A stretch of 36,949 nucleotides of DNA from Bacteroides cellulosilyticus DSM 14838 (GTDB lineage Bacteria > Bacteroidota > Bacteroidia > Bacteroidales > Bacteroidaceae). This document shows, one piece after another, positions 1 through 9,010 of the stretch (its first letter is position 1; each line of letters opens with the position of its first letter). A model generated the notes under the pieces. It saw only the letters and a program-made list of their open reading frames with translations. It was not told the DNA's origin and searched no databases. The DNA lies in NCBI RefSeq assembly GCF_000158035.1, contig NZ_EQ973491.1:259595-296543 (forward strand). Direction: 5' to 3'. The position numbers and the translations under genes are program-made.

Positions 1-53
1 TAATAAGTTCGTAGCTTTTTTGCTTTTTTGTCCCTAAGTCTATTAATACGATA

Positions 54-686
54 ATGAAGCTTATGAAGAGATTCATTCTGTTTCTGCTGCTATTTTTCTT
101 TATTTTAGGATTAGAGGGTAGAGCATGTGCCGAATGTGGTAAAAGCATTACGGTGAATGCTGTCGATCATCAACGTCTGAAATCGAAAGCGCATGAAGCA
201 AAGGCATATTGCGTTAGTAAGGGATTCAGTACAAATTATTGTTTCTTAGTAGATTTCAGCATACATTCTGGTAAAAAACGTTTCTTTGTTTGGGATTTTA
301 AAGGAGATTCCATTAAGTATGCAAGTCTTTGTGCCCATGGTTATGGGAAAGATAGTACACCTTCCAAACCTGTTTTTAGCAATACGCCGGGAAGTCTTTG
401 CTCTTCTCTGGGAAAATACAAAGTAGGTATTCGGGCTTACAGCAAATGGGGAATCAATGTTCATTATAAATTGCATGGTCTGGAACCCACTAATGATAAT
501 GCTTTCAAACGTATTGTCGTATTACATTCTTATACTCCTTTGCCTGCGACAGAGGTTTATCCTTCACATCTTCCATTAGGCATGAGTCAGGGATGTCCGG
601 TGATTTGTAATGAAACGATGAGGCAAATTGATGTGTTGTTAAAGGCTGAAACCAAGCCTGTATTGTTATGGATTTATAATGATTGA
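54..686 (+). CDS. Secreted L,D-transpeptidase-like protein (YkuD_2 type)
   Basis: A 210-residue protein with an N-terminal hydrophobic segment (residues about 6-22) that looks like a signal peptide, so it probably acts in the periplasm or at the outer face of the inner membrane. The second half carries the L,D-transpeptidase-like signature: a His in VLHSY, followed some 25 residues later by MSQGCPVI, whose Cys would be the nucleophile. The length and the SxGCPVI variant fit the Bacteroidota YkuD_2 family ('murein L,D-transpeptidase catalytic domain-containing protein'). The role in cell-wall crosslinking is inferred from the family. A second in-frame ATG three codons in could also be the start. 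Its 3' end overlaps the longest open frame of the next gene, but not the start chosen there. Confidence 0.8.
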   Translation: MKLMKRFILFLLLFFFILGLEGRACAECGKSITVNAVDHQRLKSKAHEAKAYCVSKGFSTNYCFLVDFSIHSGKKRFFVWDFKGDSIKYASLCAHGYGKDSTPSKPVFSNTPGSLCSSLGKYKVGIRAYSKWGINVHYKLHGLEPTNDNAFKRIVVLHSYTPLPATEVYPSHLPLGMSQGCPVICNETMRQIDVLLKAETKPVLLWIYND

Positions 687-742
687 TCATACTTTATGTT
701 TTAAGTAATAATGTAGCAATTCTATTCAAAATAATTAAAACT

Positions 743-1921
743 ATGGCAAAAGAGTTAGAACTCAAGTACGGCTGTAACCCTAATCAGAAGCCGGCCCGCA
801 TTTTTATGCAGGAGGGGGAGTTACCTATCGAAGTCCTGAACGGACGCCCGGGATACATCAATTTTATGGATGCACTGAACGGTTGGCAGTTGGTGAAAGA
901 ATTGAAAGCGGCTACCGGAATGCCGGCTGCGACTTCATTCAAACATGTTAGCCCTGCAGGTGCAGCTATTGGTCTGGATTTGGATGAGACAATGAAACAG
1001 ATTTATTTTGTTGATAACTTGCCGCTTTCTCCTCTGGCCAGTGCATATGTGCGTGCCCGTGGTGCGGACCGTATGTCATCTTACGGAGATTTTATAGCTT
1101 TGAGTGATGTCTGTGATGAGGCGACTGCCCGTTTTATTAACCGGGAAGTATCCGATGGTGTTATTGCTCCGGGATATACGGATGAGGCACTCGAAATTCT
1201 GAAGAACAAGCGTAAGGGTACTTATAATGTGATTAAGATTGATCCTTCGTATAAACCTGCATCGATTGAGCGTAAGGATGTGTTCGGGATAACTTTTGAA
1301 CAGGGACGTAATGAGATTCAGCTGAATGGCAGCGAACTGTTCGCTAATATTCCTACGCGGAATAAGACTTTTCCGGATGCTGCAAAGCGTGATTTAATGA
1401 TAGCGCTTATTACTTTGAAATATACGCAGTCCAATTCTGTATGTTATGTGAAAGACGGACAAGCGATTGGTATCGGGGCAGGACAGCAAAGCCGTATCCA
1501 CTGTACCCGTTTAGCTGGAAATAAAGCTGATATCTGGTATCTTCGCCAGCATCCAAAAGTATTGAACTTGCCCTGGGTAGAGAAAATCCGCCGTGCCGAC
1601 CGTGATAATACGATTGATATTTACATTAGCGATGATCATGATGATGTGTTGGCTGACGGTATTTGGCAGCAGTTCTTTACAGAAAAACCGGAAGTGCTGA
1701 CGCGTGAGGAAAAGCGCGAATGGCTGAATACTCTGAAAGGAGTAGCTCTTGGTTCAGATGCTTTCTTCCCGTTTGGAGATAATATAGAGCGTGCTCACAA
1801 GACTGGTGTGGAATACATTGCCCAGGCAGGAGGTTCAGTACGTGATGATCATGTTATTGAAACCTGCGATAAATACGGTATCGCTATGGCATTTACAGGT
1901 ATTCGTCTGTTCCATCATTAA
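743..1921 (+). CDS. Phosphoribosylaminoimidazolecarboxamide formyltransferase (PurH C-terminal domain, stand-alone)
   Basis: This protein transfers a formyl group from 10-formyl-THF to AICAR, the penultimate step of IMP synthesis. The ATG at 743 is chosen because it gives the family-like N-terminus MAKELELKYGCNPNQ; the frame stays open upstream to 683 but that stretch has no family character. The AICAR transformylase signature TSFKHVSPAGAA, with its catalytic Lys-His pair, lies near residue 70. The 392-residue length covers only the formyltransferase part: the N-terminal IMP cyclohydrolase (MGS-like) domain of ordinary PurH is absent. A separate full-length PurH or cyclohydrolase must exist elsewhere if the pathway is complete. 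Transcription ends at the hairpin at 1938-1975. Confidence 0.9.
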   Translation: MAKELELKYGCNPNQKPARIFMQEGELPIEVLNGRPGYINFMDALNGWQLVKELKAATGMPAATSFKHVSPAGAAIGLDLDETMKQIYFVDNLPLSPLASAYVRARGADRMSSYGDFIALSDVCDEATARFINREVSDGVIAPGYTDEALEILKNKRKGTYNVIKIDPSYKPASIERKDVFGITFEQGRNEIQLNGSELFANIPTRNKTFPDAAKRDLMIALITLKYTQSNSVCYVKDGQAIGIGAGQQSRIHCTRLAGNKADIWYLRQHPKVLNLPWVEKIRRADRDNTIDIYISDDHDDVLADGIWQQFFTEKPEVLTREEKREWLNTLKGVALGSDAFFPFGDNIERAHKTGVEYIAQAGGSVRDDHVIETCDKYGIAMAFTGIRLFHH

Positions 1922-1937
1922 GATAAGATATAAATAA

Positions 1938-1975
1938 CAAAGAGGGTGTTGCAAAATGTTGAAACACCCTCTTTG
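1938..1975. terminator. Bidirectional intrinsic terminator between convergent genes
   Basis: A perfect 13-bp inverted repeat (CAAAGAGGGTGTT at 1938-1950 and AACACCCTCTTTG at 1963-1975) with a 12-nt loop sits between the stop of the formyltransferase gene and the stop of the convergent DUF349 gene. The arm ends are A/T-rich on both strands, which fits shared termination of both transcripts. Confidence 0.8.
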
Positions 1976-1992
1976 TGTATATAGGCTTAAAA

Positions 1993-3849
1993 TTATTCGG
2001 CGCTACGAATGGAATCGTCGATAACCTTAATCTTTTGTTTTACCAATTCAATATCTGCCTTCAGCTTTTCTACTTTGCGGTTTAGTTCTGTCAGCAGGCT
2101 GTTGCCTTTCTTTGAAGAAGCTGTCAGGAAGCCAAGATTATTTTCATAAGTCTGCAATTCGTTCTTCATGGCATCTGCTGCACGTACCAGTTTCTCGCGT
2201 TCGCGATAGAGTGACTGCGGGCTGCCTTCCTGAATACTGCTGATGTTGGATTTGAAGTTACTCAACTTCTTATTGGCAGCGCTGATGTTGAAGTGGTCGA
2301 ACAATTTGTCCACTTGTCCGTGGTATTGCTTATACAAACGGTCTTTTTCCTTGAAAGGTACATGGCCGATGTTGTTCCATTCCTTCATTAATTCGCGTAC
2401 CAACTGAGTAGCTTCATCCGTATCCATATTCTCATCAATGGCACCCAACTTTTCGATGATTTCCTTCTTCTTATTCAGGTTGTCTATCTCAACGGAACGT
2501 TGGGAGGAAGTAGCCTTGTTCTTTTGTTCGAAGAAGTAGTCACAAGCGGAAATAAACCGTTTCCATATTGCATCAGAATATTTCTTTGCTACCGGACCGA
2601 TAGTCTTCCATTCTTTTTGCAGTTTGGTTAGTTCGTCAGCGGTTGCTTTCCAGTCGGTGCTATCTTTCAGAGCTTCAGCTTTCTCACAAAGAGCACGTTT
2701 CTTATCCAAGTTTGCATTCATGCCCTCTTTCAGGGCTTTAAAGAATTCACCTTTCTTGCGGAAGAATTCATCACACGCTTTACGGAAACGTTCGAATATC
2801 TTCACATTCATCTTTTGCGGTGCAAAACCGATGGTCTTCCACTTGTTTTGCAGGGCAATGATCTCCTGTGTTTTATTGTCCCACGCAGCAAAATTGGTCA
2901 ATTCGTTGTAGTCTATTGCTTCAATGATTTCACAAATCACTGTTTTTTGGTCAAGATTATGCTGCTCTACTTCCTTCAATGATTCGAAGTGTTGTTGATG
3001 ACGGCGATTTACGGCTGTGGAAGCAGCTTTAAATCGATTCCATACTTCGTCACGCAGTTCTTTTGCAACTGGACCCGTGTCACGGAATTCCTGATGTAGC
3101 TTTTGTAACTGGTGGAAAGCTGACACAACATCTGCTTCATCAGCCAGCTTTTCGGCAGCTTCACATAGATGTGTCTTTATTTCCAGATTTTTCTTGAAGT
3201 CATATTCGCGGAATTCATTATTCAGCTTCAACAGATCGTAGAACTTCTCCACATAGAGTTGATAACTCTTCCACAGTTCGTTGACTTTGGCTTGCGGAAT
3301 AAGTTTCACTTCATTCCACTGTTGCTGTAACTTCTTGAATTCTGAGTAGGATTTGTTGGCATCGTCGGGTGACTCTACCAGTTCTTTCAGTTCCTCGATA
3401 ATGGAAAGTTTGATTTGCAGGTTCAGCTCTTTTTGTTGTTCCTGTTCAGTTGACAATGCACCTCTCTTTTCTTTAATGACGGACATGATATTTTTGAATT
3501 CCTCTTCAACAGCATCCGTTGTCGGAATGAAATTCTCTGCTACTCCCCCGTTTTCGATAAACAGCTTCTTTGTCGCTTCTTGTTCGGCATTATGAAGCTT
3601 ATAGAAAGCCTGTTTCAGACTATCTATCTCCTGTTTGCCGGCGTTTTCCACATCTGCGGAAATCTCTTTCAATTTAGCCAGGATTTCTTCCTTGCTTAGC
3701 TTTTGTGCGGCTTCTACCGGCTGCTCTTCCTGCTTTGCTTCTTCAGCCGGAGTTTCCGTCAGAGCCGGTTCTGAAACCTCAGCTGCTTTCTTTTCTTCTT
3801 CTAATTCCACCGCCTTTTCGGGGAGATTAGTGTCATGAGTGTCCATCAT
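1993..3849 (-). CDS. DUF349 domain-containing protein
   Basis: A 618-residue, highly charged, almost entirely helical protein. The first 50 residues are Glu/Lys/Ala-rich and probably disordered. They are followed by five recognisable DUF349 repeats of about 70 residues, each with a core like LQKEWKTIGPVAKK...IWKRF...CDYFF, and then a C-terminal coiled coil (about residues 545-618). There is no signal peptide, so it is cytoplasmic. DUF349 proteins are conserved in Bacteroidota and their molecular function is not established. The next codon is also Met, so the start could be one residue shorter. It lies on the same strand downstream of mgtE with about 115 nt between them. Confidence 0.85.
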   Translation of the reverse strand: MMDTHDTNLPEKAVELEEEKKAAEVSEPALTETPAEEAKQEEQPVEAAQKLSKEEILAKLKEISADVENAGKQEIDSLKQAFYKLHNAEQEATKKLFIENGGVAENFIPTTDAVEEEFKNIMSVIKEKRGALSTEQEQQKELNLQIKLSIIEELKELVESPDDANKSYSEFKKLQQQWNEVKLIPQAKVNELWKSYQLYVEKFYDLLKLNNEFREYDFKKNLEIKTHLCEAAEKLADEADVVSAFHQLQKLHQEFRDTGPVAKELRDEVWNRFKAASTAVNRRHQQHFESLKEVEQHNLDQKTVICEIIEAIDYNELTNFAAWDNKTQEIIALQNKWKTIGFAPQKMNVKIFERFRKACDEFFRKKGEFFKALKEGMNANLDKKRALCEKAEALKDSTDWKATADELTKLQKEWKTIGPVAKKYSDAIWKRFISACDYFFEQKNKATSSQRSVEIDNLNKKKEIIEKLGAIDENMDTDEATQLVRELMKEWNNIGHVPFKEKDRLYKQYHGQVDKLFDHFNISAANKKLSNFKSNISSIQEGSPQSLYREREKLVRAADAMKNELQTYENNLGFLTASSKKGNSLLTELNRKVEKLKADIELVKQKIKVIDDSIRSAE

Positions 3850-3965
3850 TGTACATACATTTTAAAAAACGGTTTTACCCGTTCGGGTTACATTAGGTCA
3901 CAAATTAATGAAATAAAACAATTACTTCATACTTTTTTCCTTAGTTTTTTTTCATTTTTCTTGTT

Positions 3966-5312
3966 TTAGGATAGAAGTACGGTAATTCCCATATATAACA
4001 TCATGCCTATAATATCATTGGTAATCGCAATAAACGGACCGGTAGCGATGGCTGGGTCTACCTTCAACTTTTCCAGTGTCATAGGTACCAGTGTGCCGAA
4101 GATAGATGCGAACATCACTACTGCAAACAGGCTGATAGAAACGGAATAGGTGACGGTGGCAGTTGCGCCGAACCGGACAAAATTATATATATATACTAAT
4201 AAGGAAATAATAGTAGCGTTGATAAGGGCCACTACGGATTCCTTGGTAATTTGCTTGAAAGTATCTTTTGCATCCAGCGAGTTGTTGGCAAGGCCCTGTA
4301 CGATGATGGCCGAAGATTGTGTTCCCACGTTTCCGCCTGTACCACCGATCAGCGGGATGTAGAGTGCCATCTCGGGATGGGCTGCGAAAGTAGCATCGAA
4401 ATTACCTAAAATCATGGAATTGCCGATACCACCCAGCATACCGATAATAAGCCATGGCAAGCGGGCACTGGTCTGGCGCATTACATTATCATCTGTTTCC
4501 ACATCCTGGGAAAGACCGGATGCCAACTGGTAATCACGTTCCGATTGCTCACGAACTTCATCCATGACGTCGTCTACGGTGATTTGCCCCACAAGCCGTC
4601 CGATACTGTCGATAACAGGAACGGCTACCAAGTCATATTTCTCAATGGTCTGTACCACATCGTCCACAGATGTGTCTACGCGTACAGAAATGGGGTCTTT
4701 CCTCATCACGTGTTTAACCTTGGATACAGAAGGGGAGGTAATCATCTTTTTCAGTGGAAACACTCCTTGCAGGCGGTTTTCGTCGTCGATGACATAGACA
4801 TAATAGATCTCATCCAACTGCTCAGCTTGCTGGCGCATCTCTTTCAGGCACTCCGGCATACTCCAGTTCTCGTTTACGACCACCATTTCAGTACCCATCA
4901 AACCACCGGCGGTGTCTTCGTCGTACTTCAACAGGTCTACGATGTCTCCTGCCTGTTCGATGTCTTCAATGTGAGAAAGAATTTCTTCCTGTTTCTCTTC
5001 ATCCAGCTCACGCATCAGGTCTACGGCATCATCCGTATCCATGTAGTCCACAAAGCGTTTGGCAATGGTTTCCGACGGGAGTATTTCCAGGAATTCTTTA
5101 CGGACATCTTCATCCATTTCCATCAACACGTCTGCCGCCGTTTCGTTATCCAGTAAGCGGTATACGAAACGTGCTTCCTCAGGACTCAGGTCATTGCACA
5201 GTTCGGCAATATCCGCAGGGTGCAGGTCTATAAGGAGTGCTTTGACGTTCTCGGCGTCCTTTTGTTCTATGAGGTTTTTGACATTGTCAATGTATTCTTC
5301 GTCCATCTCCAT
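3966..5312 (-). CDS. mgtE: Magnesium transporter MgtE
   Basis: A 448-residue inner-membrane Mg2+ channel/transporter. The family order is complete: an acidic helical N-domain of MgtE repeats (residues about 1-125, with LHPADIAELCNDL), two CBS domains (about 130-255), and a C-terminal five-helix membrane domain (from about residue 285). The membrane domain has the conserved pore region PLIGGTGGNVGTQSS and the late motif ATGPFIAITNDI. In the family the cytosolic domains sense Mg2+ and gate the pore. The start used is the first of two Met codons (MEM). The gene lies between ksgA and the DUF349 gene on the same strand, but a nested inverted repeat (5331-5451) separates it from ksgA, so co-transcription is uncertain. 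Confidence 0.93.
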   Translation of the reverse strand: MEMDEEYIDNVKNLIEQKDAENVKALLIDLHPADIAELCNDLSPEEARFVYRLLDNETAADVLMEMDEDVRKEFLEILPSETIAKRFVDYMDTDDAVDLMRELDEEKQEEILSHIEDIEQAGDIVDLLKYDEDTAGGLMGTEMVVVNENWSMPECLKEMRQQAEQLDEIYYVYVIDDENRLQGVFPLKKMITSPSVSKVKHVMRKDPISVRVDTSVDDVVQTIEKYDLVAVPVIDSIGRLVGQITVDDVMDEVREQSERDYQLASGLSQDVETDDNVMRQTSARLPWLIIGMLGGIGNSMILGNFDATFAAHPEMALYIPLIGGTGGNVGTQSSAIIVQGLANNSLDAKDTFKQITKESVVALINATIISLLVYIYNFVRFGATATVTYSVSISLFAVVMFASIFGTLVPMTLEKLKVDPAIATGPFIAITNDIIGMMLYMGITVLLS

Positions 5313-5330
5313 AATCTTTCTCCTCTTTTT

Positions 5331-5451
5331 AAAATGATAATTTAGCGGGCTAAGCCGTGATAATTTTAGGCGCGGATTACGCGGATTTCACGGATTAAAA
5401 GCTACGCGCTCATCCGCACAATCCGCGCCTAAAATCTTTAATTATCATTTT
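5331..5451. repeat. Nested inverted-repeat element overlapping the ksgA stop
   Basis: There are two perfect nested inverted repeats. The outer arms are AAAATGATAATT (5331-5342) and AATTATCATTTT (5440-5451). The inner arms are TTTTAGGCGCGGATT (5364-5378) and AATCCGCGCCTAAAA (5420-5434). The interior repeats CGCGGATT/CACGGATT motifs and contains GCTACGCGCT. The outer right arm runs over the stop codon of ksgA. The shape resembles a small dispersed palindromic (REP/MITE-like) element, which could also act as a terminator between ksgA and mgtE. Confidence 0.75.
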
Positions 5452-6260
5452 TTGGTTTCATCACTTGTTTCTCTAATCTCTTTCAAGGCCTGTTCAACCC
5501 GGTTGGTCAGACTGATAAATTCCTGTACTGATAGTTGTTCTGGTCGTTTGTTAAACAAAACGTCTTCCGTCAGCGGACAATCTTTGCCGAGTATCGGCTT
5601 TATCGAATTTCTCAGGGTTTTGCGGCGTTGATTAAAAGTCGTTTTCACTACTTGTTTGAACAGCTTCTCGTCACAACCCAACTCTTTCGTTTCGTTTCGC
5701 GTCATACGGATGACTGCGCTTTTCACTTTGGGTGGCGGATTGAATACATGCTCGTGTACGGTGAAAAGATATTCTACACGATACCATGCCTGTATCAATA
5801 TGCTCAGGATGCCATACGTTTTACTGCCCGGTCCGGCGGCAATACGTTCGGCCACTTCTTTCTGTATCATACCGGTACAACAAGGTATCAGTTCTTTGTT
5901 ATCCAACATCTTGAAGAATATCTGGCTGGATATATTATAAGGATAGTTTCCTGTCAGTACAAAAGGTTGCCCGTCGAACAGGCGTTGGAGATTCATTTTC
6001 AGGAAGTCATCTTCAATGATGTTGTCTTCCAGCGACGGATATTCTTCACGCAGATAGGCTACGGACTCATAATCCAATTCCACCACCTTCACCGGACGTT
6101 CTTTTCTCACCAGAAACTGGGTCAATACACCCATGCCCGGACCTACTTCCAGAATGGGGAGGCCGGGACATGCGTCTACCGTATCGGCTATATCCTGTGC
6201 CACTTTCAGATCTTTCAGAAAATGCTGGCCGAGAAACTTTTTAGGCTTTACTAATTTCAT
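5445..6260 (-). CDS. rsmA: 16S rRNA (adenine1518-N6/adenine1519-N6)-dimethyltransferase
   Basis: KsgA/RsmA dimethylates two adjacent adenines in the helix 45 loop of 16S rRNA during late 30S assembly, using S-adenosylmethionine. The 271-residue length is normal. Visible motifs are KKFLGQHFLKD at the N-terminus, the SAM-binding EVGPGMGVLT (about residues 40-49), and the catalytic GNYPYNISS (about 104-112), a variant of the usual GNLPYNIS. The C-terminal helical part includes FNQRRKTLRNS. The last codons lie inside the outer arm of the nested palindrome described at 5331-5451. A minus-strand promoter candidate lies at 6335-6342. Confidence 0.95.
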   Translation of the reverse strand: MKLVKPKKFLGQHFLKDLKVAQDIADTVDACPGLPILEVGPGMGVLTQFLVRKERPVKVVELDYESVAYLREEYPSLEDNIIEDDFLKMNLQRLFDGQPFVLTGNYPYNISSQIFFKMLDNKELIPCCTGMIQKEVAERIAAGPGSKTYGILSILIQAWYRVEYLFTVHEHVFNPPPKVKSAVIRMTRNETKELGCDEKLFKQVVKTTFNQRRKTLRNSIKPILGKDCPLTEDVLFNKRPEQLSVQEFISLTNRVEQALKEIRETSDETKK

Positions 6261-6334
6261 TTATCAACTAAATCGTTACTTTTGCACCGCAAACGGAGAC
6301 CGTCCTTTTGGGAAAGTGCTGTATTTGCAGCCCA

Positions 6335-6342
6335 CAAAGGTA
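6335..6342 (-). promoter_or_regulatory. Candidate -7 box for ksgA
   Basis: On the minus strand this reads TACCTTTG, an exact match to the Bacteroides -7 consensus TAnnTTTG, 75 nt upstream of the ksgA start codon. No good -33 TTTG was found at the usual spacing, so confidence is moderate. A divergent TACTTTTG at 6277-6284 on the plus strand could serve the YbhN-like gene. Confidence 0.45.
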
Positions 6343-6373
6343 ATCCTTTTCGACGAAGAATAACGAATTCTGC

Positions 6374-7366
6374 ATGAATAAACTATTAAAAAAGACACTG
6401 AAGATCCTTTTACCGGTCGCTTTGGGCGGTTTTATTCTTTATTGGGTGTATCGAGATTTTGATTTTGCACGCGCCAAGGAGGTACTTCTGCATGGAACGA
6501 ACTGGGGATGGATGCTGTTTTCGTTGTTTTTTGGTGTGATGAGCCATGTTTTCCGTGGCTGGCGTTGGAAACAGACGCTTGCGCCGCTCGGAGCTTATCC
6601 AAAGACGAGCGATTGTGTGGATGCTATTTTTGTTTCCTATGCCGCTAATCTTGTTTTACCCCGTGTAGGCGAAGTTTCCCGTTGCGGTATGCTTGCCAAA
6701 TATGACGATGTTTCTTTTGCCAAATCGCTTGGAACAGTGGTAACGGAACGCTTGATAGATACATTGACCATTCTTTTGATTACCGGGATTACTTTTCTGA
6801 TGCAGATGCCCGTCTTCCTTCGTTTTTTTGAAGAGACAGGTACGAAAGTTCCTTCGCTGGTGCATCTGGTGACATCTCCCTGGTTTTATGTCGTTCTTTT
6901 TAGTATCATTGGTGTATTAGTATTACTCTATTTCCTTCTGCGTATGCTTTCTTTCTTCGAGAAAGTGAAAGGAGTGGTGCTGAATGTATGGGAAGGTGTG
7001 ATGTCATTGAAGAGTGTGAAGAATATACCGCTTTTCCTCCTTTACACGGTGTTGATATGGGGATGTTACTTTTATCACTTTTATATCACTTTCTATTGCT
7101 TCGCTTTTACTGAACATCTCAGCTTTCTGGCGGGTCTGGTGATGTTTGTAGGCGGCACTTTTGCTGTGATTGTCCCTACTCCTAATGGGGCGGGACCGTG
7201 GCATTTCGCTGTCATTACAATGATGATGCTATACGGTGTCAATGCTACTGATGCGGGAGTTTTTGCCCTAATAGTACATGGTATACAGACATTGTTGGTT
7301 ATTATATTGGGTATTTATGGCTGGTTACATTTGTCGTTGGTAAATCGTACGAAACAGAATCCGTGA
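6374..7366 (+). CDS. YbhN/UPF0104 family integral membrane protein (flippase-like domain)
   Basis: A 330-residue polytopic inner-membrane protein with about eight hydrophobic segments (first at residues about 11-26, last at about 300-322). It has family features of the lysylphosphatidylglycerol synthase TM region/UPF0104 group: HVFRGWRWKQTLAPLG, ANLVLPRVGEVSRCGMLAKY and VPTPNGAGPWHFAV. MprF-type proteins use this domain for lipid flipping. There is no synthase domain here, so the substrate is unknown. It is transcribed divergently from ksgA across a 113-nt spacer that has a plus-strand TACTTTTG box at 6277-6284. Confidence 0.8.
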   Translation: MNKLLKKTLKILLPVALGGFILYWVYRDFDFARAKEVLLHGTNWGWMLFSLFFGVMSHVFRGWRWKQTLAPLGAYPKTSDCVDAIFVSYAANLVLPRVGEVSRCGMLAKYDDVSFAKSLGTVVTERLIDTLTILLITGITFLMQMPVFLRFFEETGTKVPSLVHLVTSPWFYVVLFSIIGVLVLLYFLLRMLSFFEKVKGVVLNVWEGVMSLKSVKNIPLFLLYTVLIWGCYFYHFYITFYCFAFTEHLSFLAGLVMFVGGTFAVIVPTPNGAGPWHFAVITMMMLYGVNATDAGVFALIVHGIQTLLVIILGIYGWLHLSLVNRTKQNP

Positions 7367-7408
7367 GGCGGAGATTAAAAGACGAAAAAAGATAAATAAT
7401 TCTGTTTG

Positions 7409-7439
7409 TTTGTCGTTCTGTTCTTTTGTTGTAACTTTG
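7409..7439 (+). promoter_or_regulatory. Bacteroides-type promoter of the AAA-ATPase-like gene
   Basis: TTTG at 7409-7412, a 19-nt spacer, then TAACTTTG at 7432-7439 matches the Bacteroides -33/-7 promoter consensus exactly. It lies 25 nt upstream of the ATG at 7464, so the leader would be short. Confidence 0.7.
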
Positions 7440-7463
7440 TAATCAAAGAAACGGAGGCTTGAT

Positions 7464-8874
7464 ATGGAGCAACAACAGAAATTTTATCCGGTAGGAATAC
7501 AGACTTTCTCAGAAATTATAGGAAAGAACTATTTGTATATTGACAAAACGGGATACGTCTATCGCATGACGCATTCCGCTTCTAAATATATGTTTCTAAG
7601 TCGACCGCGCCGTTTTGGCAAGTCGTTGCTGGCCAGTACGCTTCATAGCTATTTCGAAGGTCGGAAGGAATTGTTCAAAGGGCTTGTTATCGAGAAATTG
7701 GAGACGGAATGGATGTCATATCCAGTTTTTCACTTTGATATGAGTCTGGCAAAACACGTGGATAGGGAACGGTTAGAGAGTATGTTGAATATTCAGTTGT
7801 ACAGATACGAAGAAATCTATGGTCGACTGGATGGGGAAGTAATGTTGAATGATCGTTTAACGGGTTTAATTCAGCGTGCTTATCAGCAGACCGGCAAACA
7901 GGTTGTTGTCTTGATTGACGAATATGATGCTCCGCTTCTTGATGTAATGCATGAGGATAAGAATCTGCCCATACTTCGCAATGTGATGCGTAACTTCTAC
8001 AGTCCGCTGAAAGCCTGTGACCCTTATTTGCGCTATGTGTTTCTGACCGGAATCACGAAGTTTTCCCAACTGAGCATCTTCAGTGAACTGAATAATATCA
8101 AGAACATCAGTATGGACGAACCTTATGCTGCCATCTGCGGCATTACGGAAGAAGAAATAAAGGAGCAAATGAGCTATGATCTGGGTTTGTTGGCGGAAAA
8201 AATGCAAATAACGCGTGATGAAGTGCTGGCAAAATTGAAAGAGAACTATGATGGTTATCATTTTACCTGGCCTTCACCAGATATTTACAATCCTTTTAGT
8301 CTGTTCAATGCTTTTAACGATGGCAAATTTAACTCCTATTGGTTTGGCAGCGGTACTCCTACTTATTTGATAGAGATGCTGAATAAATTTGGCGTTCTTC
8401 CATCTGAAATAGGCGGAATAGAGGCTGTTGCTGCGGAGTTTGATGCTCCCACGGAGCGTATGACCAATATTACTCCCTTGCTCTATCAAAGCGGCTATAT
8501 CACAATAAAAGGTTATGACAGTGTTTTCGACATATATACGCTTGATATTCCTAATAAGGAAGTTCGTATTGGATTGATGCGTAATCTGATTCCTTCATAT
8601 ATCACAAATGATACTTAACCTTTTGGGATATTATGTTGATGTAGAAGTACGTACTCCCCGTGGTCGTGTGGATATGGTGATGCGCAGTTGGACGACTCTC
8701 TATGTTGTTGAGTTGAAACTTGATAAGAGTGCTGATGCGGCTATGCAGCAGATTGACCTGAAAAATTATCCCGAACGTTTTGCGCTGTGCGGACTTCCGG
8801 TAGTGAAGATGGGGATAAATTTCGACACGAAACGACATACGCTGGCTGATTGGAAGATAGAACCCGTTAAATAA
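7464..8874 (+). pseudogene. AAA-ATPase-like / PDDEXK_9 protein, internally deleted and frameshifted
   Basis: The N-terminal 384 codons match the AAA-ATPase_like family common in Bacteroides: PVGIQTFSEIIGKNYLYIDKT, then the P-loop-like SRPRRFGKSLL (about residues 47-57), and the Walker B-like VVVLIDEYDAPLLD. This frame stops at 8616-8618 just after PSYITNDT. In another frame, from 8608, the C-terminal nuclease domain resumes (LLGYYVDVEVRTPRGRVDMV...VVELKL, with PD-(D/E)XK Asp, Glu and Lys). In the complete proteins I know of this family about 55-60 residues lie between these two parts, so a deletion that is not a multiple of three best explains the break. The second frame has its own ATG at 8608, overlapping the first stop region, so an 88-residue nuclease fragment might still be made by coupling. 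The biological role of the family is not settled. Confidence 0.8.
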
Positions 8875-8893
8875 ATTGTGGGACTACAATACC

Positions 8894-8959
8894 TTGTCTA
8901 CAAGAAGTTAAGAGTTTGTCGGCAAGAAGTTAACTCCTTGTCGGCAGGAAGTTAACTCC
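8894..8959. repeat. Three tandem 22-bp units
   Basis: Three adjacent 22-bp units (8894-8915, 8916-8937, 8938-8959). Units 2 and 3 differ at one position; unit 1 is more diverged. Each contains AGAAGTTAA or GGAAGTTAA, and units 2 and 3 start with TTGTCGGCA. The array lies between the end of the broken AAA-ATPase-like gene and the end of the convergent DUF4373 gene. The rest of 8875-9010 shows no gene. Confidence 0.8.
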
Positions 8960-9010
8960 TTGTAATCCTTTGATAATCAGTATCCGCTTAATCCTCTGAT
9001 TTTGCGTTTT

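Noticed and set aside
683..742. Longer start for the formyltransferase gene
   Set aside because: The extra 20 residues are unlike the family, and the ATG at 743 gives the expected MAKELELKYG opening.
4545..5156. 203-codon plus-strand open frame inside mgtE
   Set aside because: It lies entirely antisense to a well-supported mgtE gene and has no recognisable protein features.
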